Origin: Rotaria sordida
Lineage: Eukaryota > Rotifera > Eurotatoria > Philodinida > Philodinidae
Direction: 5' to 3'
DNA: 64,000 bases
Assembly: GCA_905250125.1 (NCBI GenBank)
Contig: CAJNOL010000054.1
Coordinates: forward strand, 219,400-283,399
Position numbers and translations under genes: made by a program. The first letter of the stretch is position 1; every line of letters starts with the position of its first letter. Below, piece by piece: positions 40,830 to 57,280 of this stretch. The notes under the pieces are model-generated. The model ran no database searches, was not told the DNA's origin, and worked only from the letters and a program-made list of their open reading frames with translations.

Positions 40830-41450
40830 TCTGAAGAGGGAAGTCTGCCATCTGATAAATTGTTTTCGAGTCGAGATTATATGCATTATGTAGGATTCAA
40901 TGAATAATAAATGCCCTAAAAACAGTTCAAGCTCTTAGCTTATTACTGTCGAAATATTGTAGTTTTTAAATGAACATCATGGTAACAGAAAAACTAATTT
41001 TCGAGTTTCGACTTGAAACTTTGCATAGAAACAGTTCTCAACGAGAATGGTACATTGTGAATGTTTCAGTACTTGTCATTGTTCCTATCCGAAGACAGCT
41101 ATAGTAAAACCATGTCTTTAATATATCTCATATATTACGGTATATTCGATATTTTTGTTTCAGAACAAAAGCAAATTAAAATATCTGACGCTTTAACAAT
41201 AGACTATTTTCATCAAGATCTAACTTTGTACAAACCTTCAAGTCGAAATTCGAAAATCAGTTTTCTTGAGGGAGACTACAGCATTCATTCAAAAATTATG
41301 ATCAATTTACAATATTTACACAACAATAACCTAAGGACTTGAGTTCTTTTCAAGATATTTGAAAATTCATTTGGATCTACATGCTGCACTAGTGTTGGTC
41401 CAATTGCGATTTATCAGTTGGAAGCTTCCCTCGTGAGTGAAAGTCAGATG
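40830..41450. mobile_element. Foldback element related to the one in the katanin intron
   Basis: Left arm GAGGGAAGTCTGCCATCTGATAAAT pairs with the complement of the right arm, GAGGGAAGCTTCCAACTGATAAAT. Further pairing includes AAATATTGTA and ACTRATTTTCGARTTTCGACTTG. Internal sequence (TTCTCAACGAGAATGGTACATTG, TGTTCCTATCC) matches 13978-14035 in the katanin intron, so both are one family. A 93-codon frame inside is not a gene. Confidence 0.6.
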
Positions 41451-42907
41451 CTCAAAAAGATCATAGATTATCTGTGTTTTTATACTAATTAACCTCGAAT
41501 AAATCGCATAGAAATTATACATAATAAATATTTACTATTCAGAAATATTTTTATGTAGGCAGAGAGAAAAGTTGCATTGAATTATCAGCTAAATTCAAAA
41601 CTAGATAGGATTCAAGACCTTCACTCTTTCAAAAATAAATCAATGAGAGGATAGTTTGAAATCGAATCTATCACAAACAATGTGGTTTTTTTACTTAGCA
41701 CTTTGTTTTTTTCGAAAATTTTCGATGGTTTGCGTTACCTTCTAGTTGAAAAAGGTTTTTTTTCTCTGTTTATGTTATTCTGATCGCACATCCCAGAATT
41801 CTCAGAGAGACTTCCTTCGATACATTTTTTTTATTTGAAAGATCACATAAAGCTACAGTGCCCATTTTTTGAATTAAGCTTTTTTATTATTATATAAAAA
41901 AAGTCTTCTATAAATAGATGACCACTTTCTCTCTATAAAAATTACGAATTTGTAAAAAAAAAGGTTTATATCAGACACTGTAGTCTGACATGCGCTTTCA
42001 AATAAAAAAGTTTAAATATATAAAATAAGGATCCACAAAGGATTTTAGATTATCAAATGAACTATTTTTGACCCTTGTTTGATGGATATCTCTTGAAAAC
42101 ATCATAGTATAGAGCTGAAAATTTAATGTGATTTGAATGAATCTAACTCAAAATCGAATTCCGAGAGAGGAGAAGGCCTTCAAATAAGAAGAAAAATCTA
42201 CCATAGTATTCAATTTTATGTTTATTTTAAACTTACCTCAAAAGAATAAATTTTTATAAATTGTTTTTCATTGATGTTGAATATAATCCGAGTATGAAAT
42301 GATAATTAAACATCTATTTATGCTTAGACTAAATAACATAATTTACTATTTAATTGAATAAATAAAATAAAAATATTGATCATTTTGTTTCACTTCAATA
42401 AACACATATAGAAAATATTTATTAACACGTAATAATAAATTAAATATTGTGATATTTTCTTTTGCAATAATAACAATTGGTCAAAATCAACATTATCACT
42501 CAATAATAAAATAATATATTTTTTTATTAACAAAATTTATTATTAAACAAAATTTATTCATAATAGTCATCCGATTTTCTTTCCTTTCAAAAAACCAACC
42601 AACCAATGTGAAAAGAAATCGGATTGGTTTTTCAACTTATCCATTTAAAGACCTTGAGAAAAAAAATTTTAGCGCTCTCTATGTCAAACTATCAAATCAA
42701 TTTTTTAACAAGAAAAATAAACTTCTGTAAAATAGAATAAAATAAAAATTTTATAAATAAAAATAAATTAAAAATAATCTAAAGAATCTTCTCAATAATT
42801 TTTCCTTAGTTACCAAACACAATTCTTAATCATAATGGCAGCGATTCTTCAAAAGTCTCGAATTATTTTCTTCAAGAACATATTCTTGTTCATCATTTTT
42901 ATTAGAA
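41451..42907. other. Intergenic region upstream of DNAAF1
   Basis: AT-rich. At 41860-41990 a short stretch has CTACAGTG ends in inverted orientation and may be a decayed MITE. An upstream ATG frame (42835-42918) overlaps the DNAAF1 start. Confidence 0.4.
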
Positions 42908-45655
42908 ATGTTAACTGAAACAATTGATTCAACTATTAATAAAATGCTTGTTCCAGCACAATTAACTCCATCTTCATCAAAGAATATTGATGAACAACAA
43001 AAAAAAGATGATTTACGTTATCCTCGAATGACAAAAGAATTTATTAAAAAACATTGCAAAGAACATAAATTATATCAAACACCATATTTAAATGATGTTC
43101 TTTATTTACATTTTAAAGGTTTTGGTCGTATTGAAAATTTAGAAGAATATGTTGGTTTAAAATGTCTTTGGCTTGAATCAAATGGTATACAACGTATTGA
43201 AAATCTTGATCAACAATTAGAATTACGTTGTCTTTATTTACATCAAAATTTAATAAGTAAAATTGAAAATTTAGATCATTTACAATATTTAGATACAATT
43301 AATTTATCAAATAATTATATAAGTAAAATTGAAAATTTATGTAAGTTACAACAAAAACATACACACACATACACAAATTTGTTTTTTTTTGTCTTGTCAT
43401 TTATAGCGGCTTTACCAAGATTAAATTCACTTTATTTATCACATAATAAACTTGAAACAGTTGAAGATATTGAACATTTAAAAGAATGTAAAAGTTTAAG
43501 TGTTGTGGAGTTATCACATAATTTAATTGAAGATCCTGATGCTGTTGAAGTTTTTAGCCAAATGCAAAGTATAGTAAGTATTTTTATAAAGTTTCATATA
43601 TATATATATATATGTTTTGGTCAAAATTGAAATTCAGTCAAATTTAAAATTTGCCCAGTTAATATTGAAATTTTTTTTTTGATGAACAGAAAAAGATAAA
43701 ATCTTGATAATAATGAATGTGGCTGAGGATAAGTTCTCTATTTTATCCATAGTTGAGCTCGTCACATTAGTCTCAGATTCAGTTCTGAAAATTTTAAATC
43801 CGATGGGCTCTAGTCATCTAAGAAATGCGTATATTACGCTAGTCACTAAATATAAAAACCTGGAAAAAAAAGTAACTGGTATCTTCGAGGCGGCTACTCA
43901 ATTTCAATTTTAGCTTTTGTCGGCTGCGGATCTCCAAAAGAAGTGGACTCGTAGCTCTCTACATGCATAGAAGATATTCTTGTTTGATCTTGTTTACATA
44001 AATATAACTAAAACTATTACATACAACTGAAAAATTTGATGTTACTGTTGATTTGACAAGTTTTGTTTATCAATGAACTGTTCAATTTCCTTTTTTTTTG
44101 CTAACATAATGCTCTTTGTAACTAAGTGAAAATTATTAATTTATTAAGTATCGAATGATGAGAAAGTGAACAATAAGGAATAATTGTATTTTAACTTTTT
44201 TCTTGAGAGTATCTAATAAATAGTTAAAACCTTGATCCTCTACTTGTTCATGTACACAAAGGGTACCAAACATTGGTGATAAAAAAAAACTCAGGTTCGT
44301 GTCTAGAAAAACGTGGACTTGAAGTTCCTTATTCACCGACATCCTCATATAATATTTGTTAATAAATTTTGTAAAGTAAAAAAAAAAATTGTTTGTGTTT
44401 CTTTACCGTTTCCTGTTCACGAAATATTGAAAGTTTAATTTTGACTATAATACATATATTTCATTTTTTAATTTAGCGTGTAATCAATCTTATGGGTAAT
44501 CCATTATTAAAAAATGTTAAAGATTATCGACGAACAATGACACTTGGATGTGTAAGTTTTTTGTTTTAAATAAAATTTAATTTTTTTGTGATTTATTCTA
44601 TAGGTTAATTTAACTTATCTTGATGATCGACCAGTATTTCCAAGAGATCGAGCATGTGCAAATGCATGGTAAAATTTCATAATAGCTTTTGTATAGTTAT
44701 TTTTATTTTATTTTTATTTAGGGCTCGTGGTGGTCGAGAAGCTGAACGTGAAGAACGTCAATTATGGGAAACACCAGAACGAAAACGTAGTACAAAACCT
44801 GTTAATGGTAATTAAATATGATTTATTAATTAAAATAGAAAAGATATATCTTTTTAGATTTATTATTTATACGTCGTAATTATTTGGGTGATCGTGGTGA
44901 AAATCAAAATGATATAGAACAAACTGAAAATGAATTAATCGGAGAAAATGAAATCGATAATGAAGAAAATGAAATCGATAATGAACAAAATGAAATCGAT
45001 AATGAACAAAATGAAATCGATAATGAAGAAAATGAAATTGATAATGAAGAAAATGAAAGTAATGAACAAGAACAAATAAATAATGAAGATGAACCACCAC
45101 CACTTGAAGATATCGATGAATCCGACATAGAAAAAGAAAATGAAACAATTGAAGTGGTCACAGATGCTGCACCAATTGAAAACTCAAAACAAGATGATAC
45201 TGGTAAGTAACAATTATATGGAATCTTACTTTTTCTTAGAATTTTTATTTATCAGATATTCCATTTATTCGACCACCATTAGAAAATGTTGTGAGTCGTT
45301 CATCATTTGATACTATATTTGGAGGATCACATAGTATGCAAATATTAGTTATTATTTAATTTCATTTATATTTACTTTGTTCTTATAGAAGCAAATAGTG
45401 ATACAGGTGAAAAATCTGTAAGATTGAAAATTGTTGATATGGATGATATTGATGAAGGTCCAACACCAACAGGTTAGTTTTTTTGTCCTTCTCAATGATA
45501 TCTATCTACTATATCTTAATAAAATCTCATCAATTTTAACAGCAATGACAATAGAAATTTTATCTTTCTTCTTAGATAATTTCAAGGAACCATCAAACGA
45601 AACCGCAAAACAACCAAAAACAACAACGACACGTATATTGATTGAAGAATTATAA
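42908..45655 (+). CDS. DNAAF1: Dynein axonemal assembly factor 1 (LRRC50)
   Basis: Nine exons: 42908-43340, 43407-43573, 44477-44551, 44604-44668, 44722-44807, 44858-45202, 45256-45333, 45389-45472 and 45543-45655, 481 residues. Strong match to DNAAF1: [45 protein letters not shown]22-type leucine-rich repeats ([37 protein letters not shown]), the LRR cap [18 protein letters not shown] and AWARGG[12 protein letters not shown]. The C-terminal [10 protein letters not shown] and ILIEEL echo the family's FTDIFKK...PLIQEL end. It preassembles dynein arms for motile cilia. Exon 6 has five tandem copies of a 21-bp unit encoding NEIDNE[EQ]. The third intron is 0.9 kb. Confidence 0.95.
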
Positions 45656-46280
45656 TAATCAAATATTGAATTTTTCATACATATATATAGACCTTTTTTG
45701 TTTTTGTTTTCATTTATCAAATTGAAAATAAAATAAATCATATTGTGTTTTTTCTTCTGTTATTCAATATCTTTTGTTACATTCTATGCCAATAGCGACA
45801 CTCAATAAATTTAAAACAATAAATTCTAAAATGATGGTTCATTGGTCTTCAAACAAACAAAGACTTGTTTACAAAATTTCAGAAAGAGTCATATATCGTA
45901 TGAGGTTCTTATTCTCATATCGAGGGTGAAAGCGAAAAATAAAAATAGACACAAACAGAATGAAGAAGCACGTTGTTAGTATAATACTATAATAGAAGAA
46001 AAAACAAAAAAATCTAAAGTCGAGCGGTTTAGCAGTGCATATCATATCGTATATAACTATTGGTTGTTAAATCTTTATATCTGTTAATGTTTATCGTTCT
46101 TGCCGACGAAAATAATCATTGCACGTCTAAAAAACATACTGTTCGTACAGTTATCTATTACCATTTTTAGATGATCATACTGCTTCTCTTTCACGAGCAA
46201 TAACAATAATAACTCTAAACATTTCACGTATACACTTGAATATTATATTTCTATAGAAAAAATTTATTGAAAAGAAAAAT
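45656..46280. other. Intergenic region between DNAAF1 and PLK1
   Basis: About 600 bp holding the DNAAF1 3' UTR (AATAAA near 45729) and the PLK1 promoter. Nothing else is recognised. Confidence 0.5.
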
Positions 46281-50670
<4,390 letters not shown>

Positions 50671-53427
50671 AATATAATAAATAGACATATAGTTGCTCTA
50701 ATATTCTCTGTCATCTATAGTGCAAATTATTTTTTTTTTCTTTTTCGTGGCTTGTACTTACGCGGTTTGTAATTTTTTTTTGTTCTTTCGCTCTTCTTTT
50801 CTCCATTAATTCAATTCAATCGAATGAATATGTTCATCCCTTGAGCTTATGTTTTTCTTTTTTTTTTTGTCTCATGTTGATTTCATTCTTTATTTCTTAT
50901 TGTTATTATTACTAAACGTATGTGTGCGCGTTTGTACGAGTCAGATAAAAAACAAAAACCTTAAAACATGAACGTAAAATTTTTCGTTATTTGCAGCAGC
51001 GACAGCGGCGGCAGTAGTGTTCGTAATATGTATCAGAAAACTGTTGATTGTTGTTCTTCTGCCTTTATTTTTTTTTCTATTCTATACTATATGTTTAAAA
51101 CAAAAAAAAATATTACTTTTTTTTTTGCTTCTGCATTTCATATACCAGACAGAGGCAGAAACTTTATTAACAAAAAAAAAATAAAAATAATTCGAATAGC
51201 ATAGGAAAATAAACTTGTAACAAGTTGTTACAATATTAAAAAAAAAGCATTATGATGTTGTCTTTCTTAATAGATGGTGGATTGAAAGTATAGAAATAAT
51301 GATGAATACTTTTGTTCGGTTGAAAAAAAAACACAACGTGAAGCACATATTCTCAATTTTTTTTCATTAAATTGATAAGTGTACTTAGTATAGTTTGCCG
51401 AGAGTTTTTTTCAAGAAGCACTTGATCGTATGTGTATAAGTATGGGTATTCTTTCTTTTGTCACGTATGTGTCTGTGTCTATCGGTTGCTTGGGTATGAC
51501 GATGACTTATCAATTAATAACACTGCCAAGATACAATTTACTTTTGTTTTTTATTGAATTGTGAAGTTATCAAGAGAACGAAGAACATATTATAAAAGAA
51601 ACAGAAATATCAAAGAGCAACAATAAAACGAAAAGAAAAGAAATGAATTATATACTACTAGAATTGAATGAGATATAGACATGTGTAATGATTACTTCAA
51701 AATGTTTTTACAGATTTCTTTTTTTTTTTATAAAATATTTCAATTACAGTTCAATATTCACTAAATAGAATATAAATGATACTGCAATAAATTCTCATCA
51801 TATAGTTTTCATGCATCATTTGTTGTCTAGAGAAGCTCATTATTTCTATTGAACTATTGGTTCATATCTTTGAAATATATGAAAAGAAATTGTCCTATTG
51901 TTACTATATTATTTACAAAATTAGATGATGTAATTTACATCACATTTTGACCGTGCTAAATATTGCGCTACTTCAGATATATTCAACAGATTCATGTTTA
52001 CATAACAAAAACTATTAAATACTCTTTTTTTTTCTTAACTTTTTCTTGTTATTAATTGAACACGATTGCTTTTTATCGATTGTCTATGGTCTAAAAAATA
52101 TTATTGATATGATCAAATTTGACCGATCAAAAAACAAAAAGAAGCTGAATATCGCTTATAAATTTGAACAAAATAACAAAATAAATGTTCTTATTTATAA
52201 TCTAACGAAAATAAAAGATAAACGATAACTTAAAATGTGAATATTCATTAATAACAAGAGAGTTTTTCCTATCTATTAACTAGAAAATATTAAGTAATTA
52301 ATCATATCTATACTTAATTTGTTTTTAATAAAAAAAACCAAGGTCAATGCCATGCTATTTCATCTATTATCACAAATAGTAATTAGAACACAGATAAGGA
52401 CAATATTTTTCTTCGTCTCTAACTTTTTATTCTAATCAACTTATTCGAAATTTTACATATTAATGCATTCAAAATTTTTAAAATAGAGAACTACTAGAAA
52501 TAGAAAAAAGAATGTTTCGTCAACATACGTACGTGTCTATAACATATGTTTTAGTACAATGGTCTCTTCAATCCATGTCAATAGTTCCAGGTTTTGGAAA
52601 TAAGTGAATTTCTTTAGAACTGGCTGGAAAGTCGCCGTATTCAATAGAAAAATGCCAGAAATCTATGAAACTTTTAGGAAGTATCCTCAGTCAAACAACC
52701 TCTGGATTTGTCTGTTTTTCGCAGGAAATAACAAGAAATCGGCTGGAAGTCATCCAAAGAAAAAAACCTAGACGCTATTCAGTTCGGAATACTTCCTCTA
52801 ATTTACATTAGTTTCCGATGTTTTCTTGTTGGAATGAACAAACTTTTCTATAAGAAGATTTTATTTCTATCCTCATCTTATGCTTGTACTAAATATATGA
52901 GACATATAATTCTAATTTAATTTATTCGTACGAATCTATTATTATTTTTTCTATAATTTTTTTTTCATCAAATGTTCATATATTTATTTTTATTACAAAA
53001 CACGAGAAAGAAAAAAAAAAAAAGAAACAATGCATAATCATAAAACACTCACGATGTTATACTTCACAACAATAGTCTTAAACCAGTCTTAATCAAGCAG
53101 TACATACACAAACACCAATCGATGGAATGAATGAGAATGGCAGATAGTAATGGACCACAAAACATATATATATATATATTTATATTTATATTCGAAAATT
53201 TTCTATGCTTTCCTTTTCAGTGTGTGATCAAAAACGACAAGAAAGGCAAATACATCATAAAGAAAACGATATATAAATCATACACATAAACGAGTGATAC
53301 AATACATATATATACTCCGAAAGAAAAAGAAAAAGTAACTTAATGTTCATATCACAAAGTTCGAATTTTTTAAGAACAGAAAAAAGAAAAGAAAACAAGC
53401 CATTGCAAACAAAACAGTAATAATGTT
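50671..53427. other. 2.75-kb intergenic region
   Basis: It starts with the U-rich PLK1 3' UTR and ends with the HP1 3' UTR. A weak inverted repeat at about 52640-52810 shares AGGAAGTATYC. No gene recognised; frames here are short and of poor composition. Confidence 0.5.
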
Positions 53428-54280
53428 CTACTGTTTTTCTTGATGAATTGATGTATTTTCATCTGTATTAGCCCATGTTAAACGATCTTCATAAAAACGA
53501 ATGACATGTTGAGGACTTTTAACATTAGCTATAAAAAGAGAAAAGCAAACTATCAAAAAAAACTTAATTTTTTAAAAGTAAATTCATACCGATTCTAGCG
53601 GGTACTAATTCGGGTTTTTCTGTTAATTGCCATTTGATTCTAATTACAAGAAAAAATATTTTTAAATAAGAAAAAACAAAATAAATAAAAATTATATTTT
53701 TCATTCTTACAAAAACATTAATTCACCATAGACATCAGTTGCTCCAAGAATTTTTTCAATTTCAAGTCCACGTCCATAACCAAAATCACTTGTACGTTTG
53801 GATTTTTTTGTTGTATTCGAAGATTCTTGTTGTTGTTGATCAGTACTATCACGGGATCTTCGTTTATTTGAAGTATTATTATTATTATTATTATTAATAT
53901 TATTATTAGTATTGTTATTTGTTGTTGTTGTTGTTGTTGTATTACTTTCAATTGTTGTTTCATTTGAAGGTTTTTTTAATTGAGTACTAGATCGTTTATG
54001 AAAATCAGCAATTAATTCTGGACAATCAAGATTCATTTCAGGTTCCTGTATTAAATAAAAAAAAATGAAATGAAATGAAATTTTTCTTTCTATTAGAAGT
54101 ATTTGGATTTTTTACCCATGTATTTTCAGAATCATCGAAACCTTTCCATTTTAAAAAATAATAAACTTCACCATTGACAACTTTTCGATCAAGAATTTTT
54201 TCAACAATAAATTCTGTTTCATCTAATTCTTCTTCTTCTACTTCTTCATCATCAATAGAATGTTCAGGATGTTTTCCCAT
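53428..54280 (-). CDS. CBX5: Heterochromatin protein 1 (chromobox)
   Basis: Four exons: 54116-54280, 53711-54045, 53590-53639 and 53428-53528, 216 residues. The start [23 protein letters not shown] gives the usual acidic lead-in. The chromodomain follows ([45 protein letters not shown]). The hinge is Thr/Asn-rich low complexity with a basic NKRRSR and KKSKR. The chromoshadow domain is [27 protein letters not shown] and [15 protein letters not shown]. It binds H3K9-methylated nucleosomes and dimerises through the shadow domain. The methyl-lysine cage positions are Phe24, Trp45 and Phe48, where most HP1 proteins have Tyr, Trp, Tyr/Phe. Paralogue (CBX1/3/5) cannot be assigned; the symbol is by family. 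Confidence 0.93.
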
Positions 54281-54765
54281 AATCAATATATAAATAATGA
54301 CAATCAAATAAATCTAAACAAAACAAGAACAAGAATATTATAATCGAAAATACAATGTGATGTGCTGTGTTCACTGTTGCGTGAGAAGTATTTTATGCAC
54401 ATATATGCATAGGTTAAAATCTATTTTTTCTCTTCTTCCTTCAACCTTTCTCTCACACATACACACACTTGCTCTGATTTGTAAAGATTGTGAGTCATAA
54501 AAAAAAAAAAACTTTCTTTTCATGATAAAGAAAATTTTTAAGAATTTTTATTTAAAAAATTAAGACAGTTATTAAAAATTGTGAAGAAAATGTTTTCAAC
54601 GATTGTTCTGCTTGATGATGATTGGTTGAGAGGTATTCTATGGAAATTTTAGTCATCTGTTTTAAAGCTTGATCTATTCGAAAGATTTTAGTTTTATATT
54701 TCAACTACATATTGAACATGTACACTAATATGAATATTTATCCTGAAATAATAGAATTTCATTTT
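54281..54765. other. HP1 upstream region
   Basis: Putative promoter of the HP1 gene with a CT-rich stretch at 54430-54470. Nothing else is seen. Confidence 0.45.
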
Positions 54766-55465
54766 GTTAACTCAGCCATTCATTTTCATGAAAGGATGCT
54801 ACCAAATAACATTGTAAATCTGTTACCCACTTAGATTTTACTTTCAATACATTAGAAAAATAAAGTATAAAATTTTACGTATTTCTATGTACTTTTCTTA
54901 TTGAATGCAAAAAAAAAATTTTTCGAGTACTAAATAGTCTCAGTGGGTCTATCATTTTTGGCTGTTTCGGATAATGACTATGGTAACCATAATTTTTTCA
55001 TTTCTATACACAATATGACAATTGGATATAGATCATGGCCATTCTTATATTCTACAAATTGACATAATAATCATATTTACCAATTAGTTTGTGCAGAGTG
55101 TAACAGGTGGGCCGACGTACCTGTTTGACTCTACATAAACCAATCGATAAATACGATTATTATGTCATTATGCAGAACAGAAACAGTTCTCTCAATTTAC
55201 ACGATGGATTTTAATATTGACACTACAAAACAAAAAAAAGTATCGTTACTGTAGTTACTATTCAACACATTCAAAAATGATACACTCTCTAAGACTATTT
55301 AGTCATCGAAAACTTTTTTTTTTGCATTCAGTAGAAAAAAATACAGAGTAATGTGCAAAATTTCATATTCTATCTTTCTAATCTATTGAAAAAGAAATCC
55401 AAAGTGATGGCAGATTTACAATCTTATCGAGCGGTATCCTTTATACAGTTGAAATCAATCCATAG
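54766..55465. mobile_element. Foldback element with about 270-bp inverted arms
   Basis: Left arm blocks ATTGTAAATCTG, GAATGCAAAAAAAAAA, ACTAAATAGTCT and GTATCATTTTTG-like sequence recur as complements in order in the right arm (55260-55465). The arms are diverged but colinear. The length is about 700 bp, with no transposase frame. Confidence 0.65.
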
Positions 55466-56617
55466 TTTAACTCTATTTTTTCTACATTTTATCTAGTAGA
55501 AAAAGTATGTTTAGGTTTCGTCTCTGGTATTTTGTCAAAAACTGTATCTCTATGGTTCATATTTTTTGACTCGATATGATCATTCTATTGTCTAGCATAT
55601 ATAATGAGTTCCATGTGTTCATAAAAATCATGAAGAATATTCTTTTCTAACAACTGTCTTCCTTTTTGTTTTTAAATATTTGTCAAGTGCGTCTGTTGTT
55701 GTCCTATTTGTTCAGGTTTTCTTCCAATATACTTTAATATGTCATATACTGAGTTTTTTCTTAGTATGTTTTCATACTATGTTCATTAGTTTTCTCAATT
55801 TCTAATGTACATCTATCTAACACATATATACTTATTGGTTACGAATGTTTTTCTCTGTCAAGGATGTTATTGTGCTTTCCTATTATTACAATATAAATGT
55901 ATCTTTTGATTCGTCGCGTTATTGGTTAGTTATCCAGTCATGATTCTTTTATGTGCAATTGATATTGTTACAAAGGTCGAACATATATAGACATAATATT
56001 AATAACTCTCAATAATATTGTTTGGCACTATCACTTTGCTTGACGTGTTAGTCCTTCATTCAAAATTAAACAGAATTCTAATAGATCAAATACAGATGAA
56101 ATCTAAATGTTTTTTGTAGATTTATTAAGGTTCAACTTGAACTAATCAATATATGAAAATAAAATAAAGATACCGCTGTAATTTACTAAACTTCATTGAG
56201 TCAATTAATATGATAAACTAACTTTTTTATTTTTATTTCTTGAAATAGATTTATATAGTAAAAACGTTTTATGCATAAGATTACTTTCAATTAAAGATAA
56301 ATATCTATATCACTTCTTGAAAAAACAAAAAGAAGAGCTGAACAAACGTTGTCATTAGAATCATACTTTGATTAAAATAGAATTCTTTTTTTTAAATACG
56401 TTATTCAATATTTGTAAAAGTTGTGTATTCATTTCTATACTTCATAAAAGAGATCTTATGCCATGTGAAATCATCTAAACTCTACCCTGGTATGATAATA
56501 AGATAATCTTGATTGAAACATAAAAAACTTTTCTTCCTAATGTATACTTCAATATTATTGACTTGATATTAATTTATACTATTAAAAACTAAGTAATTAC
56601 ATCTAGAGAAAAAATTT
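55466..56617. other. Intergenic stretch, no gene recognised
   Basis: AT-rich with stops in all frames and no clear repeat. Confidence 0.45.
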
Positions 56618-57280
56618 TCAGCAAATCGAAATGGTATTAACTGAAATGATTCAACAAAATACATTCTCTTCAAAAGATGAATTTAATCCCAATGTACAGA
56701 ATCGATTAAAAGATTCGTAAGATAATTTTTCAAATACATCAATAATTTTTATGATGAAAATCTTAAAAATATTTATTTTAAATTTTTGACAAATTTTATC
56801 CATTCATATACAATGTATTTAATAATTACATTTTCCCAATCATATTACTTAGGTTAAACTACAACAGTCGGCAACTACAGATTCAGTGGTTGATATGAAT
56901 CAATATGACGATCGTATATCTTCGTGCTATACACGAAGAAATACATTGCTTTATGAAGACAAAAACGCTCGCTTATTACTTTCGTCACGCTTCATTTTTC
57001 TCGATATATGATTCTATTGTTTCGCATACAATCATGGTGATACAGGGTTATAATAGTACATTAAATGAACCATCAAAATATAATTGTAGACGATGCAATA
57101 TGATTATTTATGAGCGATATACTGACGCCGTACTTTTCGTCCTGAATGTACGTCTCAATGGCATATTTAAAATAAAAAAAAAAGAACTAATGACAATTAT
57201 TCATTTGATAAAGAATACATACTATTTAAAAATCAAGGAGAGTGGTTATTAGAAAACGAGGAAAAATATCAAGTTTAATA
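56618..57280 (+). pseudogene. Possible decayed host gene fragment
   Basis: Several short stretches read like coding sequence but not in one frame. 56618-56718 follows an acceptor-like TTTTCAG and encodes QIEMVLTEMIQQNTFSSKDE then NPNVQNRLKDS before GTAAGA. After an acceptor-like CTTAG at 56853, another frame gives LQQSATTDSVVDMNQYDDRI and YEDKNARLLLSSRF. Further on come YNSTLNEPSKYNCRRCNMIIYE and FDKEYILFKNQGEWLLENEE. Composition suggests a single protein with a CxxC element that has lost its frame. I recognise no family, and a real gene with unusual splicing cannot be excluded. Confidence 0.35.

Noticed and set aside
41061-41342. 93-codon open frame
   Set aside because: It lies inside the foldback element at 40830-41450 and shows no protein resemblance.
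41860-41990. Possible MITE with CTACAGTG ends, perhaps related to a CTACGGTGTCCG-type end near 58855
   Set aside because: Inverted match is only about 8 bp and the partner end near 58855 could not be found.
44867-45161. Antisense frames rich in FHFLHYR and SFSSLSIS repeats
   Set aside because: They are shadows of the 21-bp tandem repeat in DNAAF1 exon 6.
50968-51204. 78-codon frame with a GC-richer GCAGCAGCGACAGCGGCGGCAG start
   Set aside because: It lies in the PLK1 3' UTR region, is full of Phe/Lys homopolymer codons and lacks splice or start context.
52640-52810. Weak inverted repeat around AGGAAGTATYC
   Set aside because: The pairing is short and broken; chance in AT-rich sequence is not excluded.
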